Positions 1 through 7,786 of a DNA stretch of 64,000 nt are shown here, piece after piece. The notes beneath the pieces were generated by a model that saw only the letters and a program-made list of their open reading frames with translations, did not search any database and was not told where the DNA came from. Both the position numbers and the translations under genes were made by a program. The stretch's first letter is position 1; each line of letters opens with the position of its first letter. This stretch comes from Fimenecus sp052273625 (GTDB lineage Bacteria; Bacillota; Clostridia; Oscillospirales; Acutalibacteraceae): contig DAVZHW010000002.1 in NCBI GenBank assembly GCA_052273625.1, positions 62,001 to 126,000 of the forward strand, in the 5' to 3' direction.

Positions 1-450
1 ATCAAAAACAGCTACCTGAGGAACGTTCATAATCTTTTCGCAAGCCTCAATACCTTTAAGGTTTGCAGGGTTGTGAAGCGGACCGAATTTGAAGCACTCT
101 TTAACGGTTTCTTTCATTTCTTCGGTTACAAGAACAGAAGCCGAGAACTTTTCGGCACCGTGGAGAACTCTGTGACCTACCGCACCGATTTCGTCCATCG
201 ATTTGATAACACCGCGTTCAGCGTCAACAAGAGTATTCAATACAAGCTGAATTGCTTCGCTGTGGTCAGCCATAAGGTGAGGTTCGCTTTTAATCGTCTT
301 TTCGGGACAATCGGGAACCTTATGAGTAAAGGTTGCGTTGGCGTCACCGATTTGTTCGCAAATACCTTTCGCAAGCAGGGCTTCATGCTCCATATCTATA
401 AGCTGATATTTAAGAGATGAGCTTCCTGCGTTAATAACAAGAATTTTCAT
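1..450 (-). CDS. ackA: Acetate kinase, N-terminal part (runs off the left edge)
   Basis: Acetate kinase converts acetyl phosphate and ADP to acetate and ATP in the cytoplasm, the last step of the Pta-AckA fermentation route. The reverse strand starts MKILVINAGSSSLKYQLID, the glycine/serine-rich N-terminal signature of the acetokinase fold. About 150 of the usual ~400 residues are present, including GHRVLHGAEKF and the HNPANLKG region around the acetate pocket; the rest lies beyond base 1. The start is fixed by a GGAGGAGG site just upstream (about 457-464). It is divergent from the glycosylase/tmcAL pair. TmcAL consumes acetate, so the neighbourhood makes metabolic sense, though that link is an inference. 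Confidence 0.97.
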   Translation of the reverse strand, partial: MKILVINAGSSSLKYQLIDMEHEALLAKGICEQIGDANATFTHKVPDCPEKTIKSEPHLMADHSEAIQLVLNTLVDAERGVIKSMDEIGAVGHRVLHGAEKFSASVLVTEEMKETVKECFKFGPLHNPANLKGIEACEKIMNVPQVAVFD

Positions 451-555
451 TATTTTCCTCCTCCGAGTTATCGGTTGAAATTTTTCCTTAAATATTATAT
501 ACTTATCATTATAATTTTTCAAGTTAAAAAGCAAATTTTGACAGGAGCTGACGGA

Positions 556-1059
556 ATGGGAGATATTTATACTCATACTTTTGAGCCGATATTTGATAAA
601 AATTCGGAAATTCTCGTGCTTGGCTCATTTCCGTCGGTTAAATCAAGAGAAAACAATTTTTACTATGCTCATCCTCAAAACAGATTTTGGAAGGTTGTGG
701 CGTCGGTGTATTCCTGTCCCGTTCCGAAAACTGTCGAGGAAAAGAAAAATATGCTTTTAAGTAATAAAATCGCCGTGTGGGACGTCATAAAGTCCTGTGA
801 AATAGCAGGCTCAGCTGACAGTACAATAAAAAGCGTTATACCGAATGATTTATCGGAAATATTATCGGTTGCCGATATCAAAAAAATATACGCAAACGGT
901 AAAACCGCACAGAGCTTGTATAATAAGTATATAAAGAAAAATACGGGCATTGATATTATCACTTTGCCGTCAACAAGCCCTGCAAATGCGGCATATTCAT
1001 TAGAAAAGCTTATAAAGGAGTGGAAAATATTAAATGAGTATAATCGGAATTGTATGTGA
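556..1059 (+). CDS. DNA-deoxyinosine (hypoxanthine) glycosylase, UDG superfamily family 6
   Basis: Predicted to excise hypoxanthine formed by adenine deamination, starting base-excision repair. The protein has the family pattern LGSFPS near its N-terminus, followed by YYAHPQNRFW (base-pocket motif of HDG/MUG-like enzymes) and a C-terminal LPSTSPANA motif, equivalent to the DNA-intercalating loop. Starting at 556 gives about 167 aa, normal for the family. This start has AGGAG eight bases upstream; the in-frame upstream extension is a hydrophobic translation of AT-rich leader and is rejected. The 3' end overlaps the start of tmcAL by 26 bases, so the two are probably co-translated. Confidence 0.85.
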   Translation: MGDIYTHTFEPIFDKNSEILVLGSFPSVKSRENNFYYAHPQNRFWKVVASVYSCPVPKTVEEKKNMLLSNKIAVWDVIKSCEIAGSADSTIKSVIPNDLSEILSVADIKKIYANGKTAQSLYNKYIKKNTGIDIITLPSTSPANAAYSLEKLIKEWKILNEYNRNCM

Positions 1060-2212
1060 ATTTAACCCTTTCCACTGCGGACATAAGTATTTAATTGATT
1101 CTGTAAAAAAAGACGGGGATACGCTTGTTTGTGTAATGAGCGGAAACTATGTTCAGCGTGGTGAACCTGCGATGTTTCCAAAAGATATAAGAGTCAATTC
1201 TGCGTTAAAAAACGGTGCGGATATTGTACTTGAACTTCCATTTATATATGCTACCGCAAGCGCTGAAATCTTCTGCGAAAATGCTGTTCGTATATTAGAA
1301 AGCTTTGGTTGTGATACTTTGGTTTTCGGAAGTGAATGCGGAGATATTAACACTCTTAAAAAAGTTGCCGAAATAACCGCTAATTCCGATTTTGATGAAA
1401 AAATTAAGCGTTATCTTGAAAAAGGTGTAAGTTATCCTGTCGCAAGAGAAAAAGCGATTAAAGATTACTCTGATGATGTTAGCATTTCTTCCCCTAATGA
1501 TATACTTGCCTTTGAATATATCAAGGCGATAAATAAAAACGGATATAAAATTAGGCCTGTTACCGTAAAAAGAGAGGGTGCAGGCTATAACTCGCTTGAT
1601 GATAACGAAAGCTTTGCTTCGGCTACGCTTTTGAGAAAAATGATTAGTGAAAAAGACGATATTTCACGCTTTGTCCCCGAAAACATTCAGGAGATTTACA
1701 AGTCTGCAATAAATAATGGAAGAATAATTGACATGTCAAATTATGAACTCTCCGCTCTTTCTCTATTGCGTTCAAAAAAAGAAAATATAAATGAAAACAT
1801 AGCGTATATGTCCGAGGGACTTGAAAACCGTGTTAAATCTGCAATTTCAACCGAAACGATACTTGACGGAATATTTGATGCGGCTAAAACGAAAAGATAT
1901 ACACATTCGAGAATTCGCCGTGCTGTGTTAGCCTCTGCGTTTGGGATAACTAAAGATATTATAAGCATTAAAGCACCTTATATAAGGCTTTTGGGCTTTA
2001 ACATAAACGCTTCCGAAGCACTCGGAAAATGCGTTAAAAATGCAAAATTACCGTTTATAGCTTCCTACTCGGATATTGCGGCATTGAAAGACGAAATTGC
2101 GGATTGTGTTTTCAAAAAAGAATGTGAGGCTACGGATATTTTTTCGCTTTCACTTTCAAAAACCGAGCCTTGCGGTGCGGAAATGAGATATATGCCTCAA
2201 AAAATAAAATAA
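1034..2212 (+). CDS. tmcAL: tRNA(Met) cytidine acetate ligase
   Basis: TmcAL uses acetate and ATP to make N4-acetylcytidine at the wobble position of elongator tRNA-Met. The 392-aa length fits the family (~400). The N-terminal GIVCEFNPFHCGH contains the HxGH nucleotidyltransferase motif, followed by SGNYVQRGEPAMFPK and FGSECGD, both typical of this family. The start lies inside the end of the glycosylase gene, preceded by AAAGGAG. The divergent neighbour ackA produces acetate, the substrate of this enzyme; that connection is inference. Confidence 0.93.
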   Translation: MSIIGIVCEFNPFHCGHKYLIDSVKKDGDTLVCVMSGNYVQRGEPAMFPKDIRVNSALKNGADIVLELPFIYATASAEIFCENAVRILESFGCDTLVFGSECGDINTLKKVAEITANSDFDEKIKRYLEKGVSYPVAREKAIKDYSDDVSISSPNDILAFEYIKAINKNGYKIRPVTVKREGAGYNSLDDNESFASATLLRKMISEKDDISRFVPENIQEIYKSAINNGRIIDMSNYELSALSLLRSKKENINENIAYMSEGLENRVKSAISTETILDGIFDAAKTKRYTHSRIRRAVLASAFGITKDIISIKAPYIRLLGFNINASEALGKCVKNAKLPFIASYSDIAALKDEIADCVFKKECEATDIFSLSLSKTEPCGAEMRYMPQKIK

Positions 2213-2254
2213 TTTGCAGGAATTCTTGCAAAATCAATTTAATTCAATTATAAT
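2213..2254 (+). promoter_or_regulatory. Promoter with overlapping palindrome in front of the RpiR gene
   Basis: TTGCAA at 2226-2231 and TATAAT at 2249-2254 are 17 bases apart, a good sigma-A promoter. A 20-bp palindrome with one mismatched pair (TTTGCAGGAATTCTTGCAAA, 2213-2232) covers the -35 box. This is where a repressor would sit, so autoregulation by the RpiR protein is a reasonable inference. With almost no loop it is unlikely to be a terminator. Confidence 0.6.
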
Positions 2255-2292
2255 ATTCAAGATATTCATCTGAAGAGGGAAAAACAGTATTT

Positions 2293-3168
2293 ATGAAAAA
2301 CAATTTATTGTCAAGGCTTGATGACAAAAGCATAAAATACTCGAAAAGTCATAGAAAAATAGCCGATTTTATCATAACGAATTATGACAAAGCGGCTTTC
2401 ATGACTGCTGCCGCACTCGGCGAAAAAGTCGGCGTAAGCGAGTCAACCGTTGTTCGTTTTGCAAGCGAGCTGGGCTTTAAGGGCTATCCCGAAATGCAAA
2501 AAGAGCTTCAGCAAATGATAAAAACAAAGCTTACCACCGTTCAGCGAATGGAGGTTTCTCAAAGCTTAATCGGCAATAATGATATAATCAGCACCGTGCT
2601 CAACGACGATATTAACCTTATCCGTCAGACTGCGGAAACGGTGTCAAAAGAGGCTTTTGACAATGCCGTAAAGGCTATAAACAACGCTAAAAAGATTTAT
2701 ATTTTAGGCGTTCGTTCATCGGCTGCTCTTGCATATTTCCTCGCATTTTATTTCAATCTTGTGTTTGACAGCGTTATACTTGTTGATTCTTCGAGTGCTT
2801 CGGAGATGTTTGAGCAGGTGTTCAGAATAAGCGAGGAGGATGTTTGTATCGCAATCAGCTTCCCGAGATATTCAAAGCAGGCTGTAAATGCTTTGAGATT
2901 TATTTCAGACAGGAAAGCGACGGTTATTTCAATTACCGACACCGAAAATTCTCCCATTGCACCTTTCGGCGACCATCTTCTTGTAGCAAAAAGTAATATG
3001 GCTTCGGTTGTAGACTCTCTCGTTGCACCGCTCAGCCTTATAAATGCTTTGATTGCAAGTGTTACCTTGAGCCGTAAAAATGAGGTTTATAAAAACTTTA
3101 ACGAGCTTGAAAGCGTATGGGATAAATATCAGGTTTACGAAAAGGAAGAAAATGACGGCGATGAGTAA
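2293..3168 (+). CDS. RpiR-family transcriptional regulator (HTH + SIS domain)
   Basis: A 291-aa DNA-binding regulator. Residues ~1-77 form the RpiR helix-turn-helix (SHRKIADFI, then GVSESTVVRFASELGFKGY). Residues ~120-260 are a SIS sugar-phosphate-binding domain (IYILGVRSSAALAYFLA, ISFPRYSKQAV). RpiR proteins sense phosphosugars and control sugar catabolism or cell-wall recycling genes. No sugar operon adjoins it, so its target is unknown. The gene has its own promoter with a palindrome over the -35 box, and its last 8 bases overlap the start chosen for the next gene. Confidence 0.92.
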   Translation: MKNNLLSRLDDKSIKYSKSHRKIADFIITNYDKAAFMTAAALGEKVGVSESTVVRFASELGFKGYPEMQKELQQMIKTKLTTVQRMEVSQSLIGNNDIISTVLNDDINLIRQTAETVSKEAFDNAVKAINNAKKIYILGVRSSAALAYFLAFYFNLVFDSVILVDSSSASEMFEQVFRISEEDVCIAISFPRYSKQAVNALRFISDRKATVISITDTENSPIAPFGDHLLVAKSNMASVVDSLVAPLSLINALIASVTLSRKNEVYKNFNELESVWDKYQVYEKEENDGDE

Positions 3169-4390
3169 GGTAATTGTAGTGGGAGCAGGCGCAGCAGGTT
3201 GTATGGCTGCGGGAACAGCTGCCGAAAACGGAAATGAAGTTATTTTAATTGAGAGAAACGATAAAATCGCCCGCAAGGTTTTAATTACGGGTAAAGGCAG
3301 ATGTAATGTTACAAATGCCGAAACGGATATTCAAGCACTCATTTCAAATGTTCCGCAAAACGGTAGGTTTTTGTTTGGCGCTTTTTCAGACTTTTCAACG
3401 AGTGATACACGCAGCTTTTTTGAAAACCTCGGTGTTGAACTAAAGGTTGAGAGGGGAAACAGAGTTTTTCCCGCAAGCGACAGAGCAGTCGATATTGTTG
3501 ACGCACTCAATAAATACATTACAAAAAGCGGAGTTAAGCGTAAGCAGGGCAGAGTAACGGCGCTTATTTTAGAAAACGGCGAAGCTAAAGGTGTTGTTAC
3601 AGACGAAGGCGAAAAATATTATGCCGATAAAGTAATTATTGCAACAGGCGGTAAGTCTTATCCGAAGACGGGCTCGACGGGCGACGGCTATACGCTTGCA
3701 AAAAGTGTCGGACATAATATTGTTGATATTAAACCGTCATTAGTTGCTTTGACCTGCCGTGAGGGATATTGCAGTGAAGCAATGGGGCTTTCGCTTCGCA
3801 ACTGTGCAATCAGAGTGATTGACACAAAAACCCAAAAGCAGATTTATTCGGATTTCGGAGAAATGTTGTTTACACACTTCGGCGTTTCGGGACCGATGAT
3901 TCTTTCCGCAAGTGCCCATATGAGAAATATGGAAAGCGGAAGATATGAAATATTTATTGATATGAAGCCTGCTTTGGATGAGCAAAAGCTTGATGAGAGA
4001 ATACAGAGGGATTTGCTTGATAACTGTAACAAGGCAATTTCAAACTCACTTGGAATGCTCTTGCCGAGAGCTATAATAAATCCCGTTATAAGACTTTCAA
4101 GGATTAGACCGTCTACAAAATGTAATCAGGTTACAAAGGAAATGCGTCAAAGCCTTGTTAAAACAATTAAAAATATGAAGCTTACCGTTCTCAATTTTTG
4201 CTCAATTGATGAAGCGATTGTTACTTCCGGCGGAGTTGACTGCAAGGAGATAAATCCAAAGACGATGGAGTCAAAGCTTTGCAAAAATCTTTACTTTGCA
4301 GGCGAGGTCATTGACGTTGATGCTTACACGGGTGGTTTCAATTTACAGATTGCGTTTTCAACCGGTCATGTTGCCGGAAAAAGCGTATAA
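3161..4390 (+). CDS. NAD(P)/FAD-dependent oxidoreductase of the HI0933/BaiN family
   Basis: About 409 aa. The N-terminus carries a Rossmann FAD motif (VVGAGAAGCMAAG, acidic residue in LIERND), followed by GKGRCNVTN, ATGGKSYPKTGSTGDG, and a C-terminal FAD-contact block (FAGEVIDVDAYTGGFNLQ). These are hallmarks of the aminoacetone-oxidase-like/BaiN flavoproteins. The physiological substrate is usually unknown; BaiN has been linked to bile-acid reduction in some gut clostridia, but the fold alone cannot assign that. Two ATGs fit (3152 and 3161). 3161 is preferred because MSKVIVVGAG matches the family start. It precedes cmk by 16 bases and is likely in the same operon. Confidence 0.85.
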   Translation: MSKVIVVGAGAAGCMAAGTAAENGNEVILIERNDKIARKVLITGKGRCNVTNAETDIQALISNVPQNGRFLFGAFSDFSTSDTRSFFENLGVELKVERGNRVFPASDRAVDIVDALNKYITKSGVKRKQGRVTALILENGEAKGVVTDEGEKYYADKVIIATGGKSYPKTGSTGDGYTLAKSVGHNIVDIKPSLVALTCREGYCSEAMGLSLRNCAIRVIDTKTQKQIYSDFGEMLFTHFGVSGPMILSASAHMRNMESGRYEIFIDMKPALDEQKLDERIQRDLLDNCNKAISNSLGMLLPRAIINPVIRLSRIRPSTKCNQVTKEMRQSLVKTIKNMKLTVLNFCSIDEAIVTSGGVDCKEINPKTMESKLCKNLYFAGEVIDVDAYTGGFNLQIAFSTGHVAGKSV

Positions 4391-4406
4391 GAAAGGATAA
4401 ATACTT

Positions 4407-5072
4407 ATGGTGGTTAATGTTGCTGTTGACGGCCCTGCCGGAGCAGGAAAAAGTACAATTTCACGAGCGGCGGCGAAAGAACTCGGCTTTATTTATGTCG
4501 ATACAGGCGCTCTTTATCGTGCAGTCGGTGTTTATGCACTGAGAAACGGCATTGGCACAAAGGATTCTGAAAATATTGAAAAGGCTCTTAATAACATAGT
4601 TGTCGAATTGAAGTTTGTCGGCGATGTTCAGCACGTTTTCTTAAACGGAGAAGATGTTTCAACAGAAATAAGAACACCTGAAGCATCTATGGCGGCTTCT
4701 GATGTATCGGCAATTCCTTGTGTTCGAGCATTCTTGTTTGATTTACAGAGAGACATTGCCAAGAAAAACAACTGCCTTATGGACGGCAGAGACATAGGTA
4801 CGGTTGTTTTGCCCGACGCTAAAATCAAAATCTTCCTTACGGCTTCTGCGGAAGAAAGAGCGAAAAGAAGATATAAGGAGCTTGTTGAAAAGGGAGCAAA
4901 GGACACATACGAAGAAGTCCTTGCAGACTTGGAAAAAAGAGATTATCAGGACTCTCACAGAGAGATTGCACCCTTGAAGCCTGCCGAGGACAGCATTATT
5001 GTTGATACCTCTGATTACAATTTTGATGAGGCTAAAAATATAATAGTTAATATCATTAAGGAGAGAATTTAA
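4407..5072 (+). CDS. cmk: Cytidylate kinase
   Basis: Phosphorylates CMP/dCMP with ATP, supplying CDP/dCDP for nucleic acid and phospholipid synthesis. The 221-aa protein has the P-loop DGPAGAGKST, the YVDTGALYRA CMP-binding segment and DGRDIGTVVLPDA, all diagnostic. The order cmk-plsC-ispH-rpsA is common in Firmicutes. The stop overlaps the plsC ATG by one base. Confidence 0.97.
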   Translation: MVVNVAVDGPAGAGKSTISRAAAKELGFIYVDTGALYRAVGVYALRNGIGTKDSENIEKALNNIVVELKFVGDVQHVFLNGEDVSTEIRTPEASMAASDVSAIPCVRAFLFDLQRDIAKKNNCLMDGRDIGTVVLPDAKIKIFLTASAEERAKRRYKELVEKGAKDTYEEVLADLEKRDYQDSHREIAPLKPAEDSIIVDTSDYNFDEAKNIIVNIIKERI

Positions 5073-5710
5073 TGAAATTCGATTTTAATAATGTTAAAGA
5101 ATATAAGCTTTATCAAGGCTTGAGATGGGTTGCAAAACTCTATTGTCTCAAGTTTAAGATTACCTATGTCGGACTTGAAAACATACCGAAAGACGGCGGA
5201 CTTATAATTGCCTGCAATCATCAAAGCAGTAATGACCCTATCGTTTTAGGCAGAGGCGTAAAGCGTACAATTCACTTTATGGCAAAGGAAGAGCTATTTG
5301 AAAACGAAGCTCTCGGGATTTTCATTAAACACTTAAACGCTTTCCCGATAAGAAGAGGACAGGGCGACACAACTGCTGTTGATTATGCAGAAAATATAGT
5401 TAAAAAAGGCTATGTGTTGGGCGTTTTCCCAGAGGGCACACGTTCAAAGGACTTCAAGCCTGCAAGAGGTAAATCGGGAACGGCTCTTATCGCTAAGGTT
5501 ACGGGAGCAGACGTTCTACCCGTTTCAATTTATACAAGTGACGAATACAAAAAAGGTACACGCTTGACTGTTCGCTTCGGTAAGGTAATTAAAAACGAAG
5601 AATTCGGCTTTACCGACGAGCCTCACAATACAAAGGAGCTTAAAGACGCCACCAAGCGTATTATGGGCGAAATTACGGCACTCTGGGAGGAAGGACATTG
5701 CGAGAAATAA
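5072..5710 (+). CDS. plsC: 1-acyl-sn-glycerol-3-phosphate acyltransferase
   Basis: Membrane-associated enzyme that makes phosphatidic acid from lysophosphatidic acid. The 212-aa protein carries the catalytic NHQSSNDP (HX4D) box, the FPIRRG acceptor-binding block and FPEGTRS. It is tightly coupled: its start overlaps the cmk stop, and its final 13 bases overlap the start of the IspH-S1 gene. Confidence 0.95.
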   Translation: MKFDFNNVKEYKLYQGLRWVAKLYCLKFKITYVGLENIPKDGGLIIACNHQSSNDPIVLGRGVKRTIHFMAKEELFENEALGIFIKHLNAFPIRRGQGDTTAVDYAENIVKKGYVLGVFPEGTRSKDFKPARGKSGTALIAKVTGADVLPVSIYTSDEYKKGTRLTVRFGKVIKNEEFGFTDEPHNTKELKDATKRIMGEITALWEEGHCEK

Positions 5711-7710
5711 CACTTGCCAAGTCGGCAGGCTTTTGCTTCGGCGTTAACAGAGCGATAAATTTGCTTGAAAAAATGGTTGACGAGGGCAAAAGTGTATGCA
5801 CGATAGGACCGATTATTCATAACCCACAGGTCATTTCTTCTTTCGAAAAGAGAGGAGTCCGCATTATAGAGCATCCCGACGAGTGTAAAAGCGGCGATGT
5901 GATTGTAGTCAGAACTCACGGAATTACAAAAGACCTTTTGCAAGAGGTTAAGAGTGTTTCCCCGAATTTTTGTGACGCTACGTGTCCTTTTGTTTTGAAA
6001 ATTCACAAGACCGTCAGCGAAAAATCGGATGAAAACACGGTAACATTTATTGCAGGGGACAAGAAACACCCCGAGGTTATAGGCATCAGGAGCTACTGCA
6101 AGGGACCGTCTTTTGTGTTCAATACAGAGGAAGAACTTGACGAAATCATCAATTCCAACCCGAGTTTAGTTAAAAATCGTCTGATAGTTGTCTCTCAAAC
6201 CACTTTTTCGATAAAATCTTTTGAAAAATATGCAAAAAAAATTAAAAATTACTATACAAACGCCATAATTTTTGATACAATATGTAATGCGACAGAAGAA
6301 AGACAAAAGGAAGCCACTCAGCTTTCGCTTAAAAACGATGCTATGATTATTATAGGCGGCCGTCAAAGTTCTAATACGGCTAAGCTTAAGGCTGTGTGTG
6401 AATCCAATTGCCCTACTTATCTGATTGAGACTTATGAAGAATTGAACGGCATCGATTTTTCAAGGTTTAAGTCAGTCGGCGTTACTGCGGGAGCATCGAC
6501 TCCTGACAGTATAATTAAGGAGGTACTAAAAACAATGACCGAGAAATTAGAACAAAATGTCAGCACAAATGCAGTAAAGGAGGAGGCAACAATGGCTGAA
6601 GATACATCTTTTGCTGCTATGCTTGAAGAATATATAGATGAAAGCACAGACCAAAAAGTTGTAGGCGTAGTCGTAGGCGTTTCGCCTTCAGAGGTTGAGG
6701 TTGAAATCGTAGGAAGAAAGCATACAGGTTATGTTCCTGCCAGCGAGTTCAGCAATGATCCCTCATGCGACATCACAAAAGAAGTTAAAATCGGAGACAA
6801 GCTTGACCTTATCATTATGAAAACTAACGATGCCGAAGGTACGGTTATGCTTTCAAAGAAGCGTTACGATGCAGCTAAGGCTTGGGAAACAATCGATCCC
6901 GAGAGCGATGAGGCTGTTGAAGGTAAGGTAACAGGCGTCGTTGGTGACGGCAAGGGACTTTATGTTCAGTACAACGGAATCCGTGTATTTGTTCCCGCGT
7001 CGCTTTCAAAGTTCAGCAGAAACGATTCTCTTGAGGATATGGTCGGCAAGACTGTTAAGTTCAAGATAATTGAAGCAGATAAGAGAAGACGCAGAGTTGT
7101 AGGCTCAATCAAGGCTGCTAACAGAGATATCCGTAAGGAAGAGGCAGAGAAGTTCTGGGCACAGGCTGAAGAGGGACAGAAGTACACAGGTACAGTTCGT
7201 TCACTTACAAAGTACGGTGCATTCGTTGACCTCGGCGGCGTTGACGGTATGATTCACATTTCTGAGCTTTCATGGACAAGAATTAAGCATCCGTCAGAGG
7301 TTGTTAATGTAGGCGACACTGTTGAGGTTTACATAAAGGCTCTTGACCGTGAAAACAAGAAGATTTCTCTTGGCTTTAAGAAGGTTGAGGACAATCCGTG
7401 GGAAATTCTCAAGAGAGATTATCCCGTTGGTAAGGAAATCACAGCAAAGATTGTCGGACTTACAACATTCGGTGCATTTGCAAACATCATTCCGGGAATC
7501 GACGGTCTTATTCACATTTCCGAGATTTCGTATGACCATGTTGCAAATACAGCTGATGTTCTCAAGGTTGGTCAGGAAGTTAAAGCAAAGATTCTTGACA
7601 TTGACTTTGACAAGAAGCGTGTCAGCCTTTCAATAAAGGCTCTCCTCGATCCTCCCGCTGCTGAAGAAGCAGTTGAAGCTCCTGCTGAGGAAACTCCCGT
7701 TGAGGAATAA
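5698..7710 (+). CDS. ispH-rpsA: IspH (HMBPP reductase) fused to ribosomal protein S1
   Basis: One 670-aa reading frame starting at TTG 5698 behind GGGAGGAAGG. Residues 1-~280 are 4-hydroxy-3-methylbut-2-enyl diphosphate reductase, the last step of the MEP isoprenoid pathway. Its three 4Fe-4S cysteines lie in GFCFGVNRAI, CDATCPFV and FDTICNATEERQ. Residues ~315-650 form four S1/OB repeats (for example KYGAFVDLGGVDGMIHISEL), which bind mRNA on the 30S subunit. This fusion is known from Clostridia. Two in-frame ATGs at the junction (6535 and 6592) each have their own strong Shine-Dalgarno (AAGGAGGT and AAAGGAGGAGG), so free S1 may also be made. Confidence 0.95.
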   Translation: MREITLAKSAGFCFGVNRAINLLEKMVDEGKSVCTIGPIIHNPQVISSFEKRGVRIIEHPDECKSGDVIVVRTHGITKDLLQEVKSVSPNFCDATCPFVLKIHKTVSEKSDENTVTFIAGDKKHPEVIGIRSYCKGPSFVFNTEEELDEIINSNPSLVKNRLIVVSQTTFSIKSFEKYAKKIKNYYTNAIIFDTICNATEERQKEATQLSLKNDAMIIIGGRQSSNTAKLKAVCESNCPTYLIETYEELNGIDFSRFKSVGVTAGASTPDSIIKEVLKTMTEKLEQNVSTNAVKEEATMAEDTSFAAMLEEYIDESTDQKVVGVVVGVSPSEVEVEIVGRKHTGYVPASEFSNDPSCDITKEVKIGDKLDLIIMKTNDAEGTVMLSKKRYDAAKAWETIDPESDEAVEGKVTGVVGDGKGLYVQYNGIRVFVPASLSKFSRNDSLEDMVGKTVKFKIIEADKRRRRVVGSIKAANRDIRKEEAEKFWAQAEEGQKYTGTVRSLTKYGAFVDLGGVDGMIHISELSWTRIKHPSEVVNVGDTVEVYIKALDRENKKISLGFKKVEDNPWEILKRDYPVGKEITAKIVGLTTFGAFANIIPGIDGLIHISEISYDHVANTADVLKVGQEVKAKILDIDFDKKRVSLSIKALLDPPAAEEAVEAPAEETPVEE

Positions 7711-7729
7711 TTTAATTTATTAAATCAAG

Positions 7730-7768
7730 GAGGATAGTGAATGTTATTTTGCTATCCTCTTTATTTTA
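7730..7768 (+). terminator. Terminator after ispH-rpsA
   Basis: GAGGATAG (7730-7737) pairs perfectly with CTATCCTC (7752-7759) across a 14-base loop and is followed by a T-rich TTTATTTTAT run. It separates the cmk operon from the alpha-galactosidase gene. Confidence 0.65.
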
Positions 7769-7786
7769 TATAAAGGGGATTGTACT

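Noticed and set aside
73..420. Plus-strand open frame at the left edge
   Set aside because: It is the complement of acetate kinase, which has clear motifs on the minus strand.
475..555. Upstream extension of the glycosylase with a hydrophobic N-terminus
   Set aside because: It is the translation of AT-rich leader DNA. A proper AGGAG site precedes the internal ATG at 556, and family members start there.
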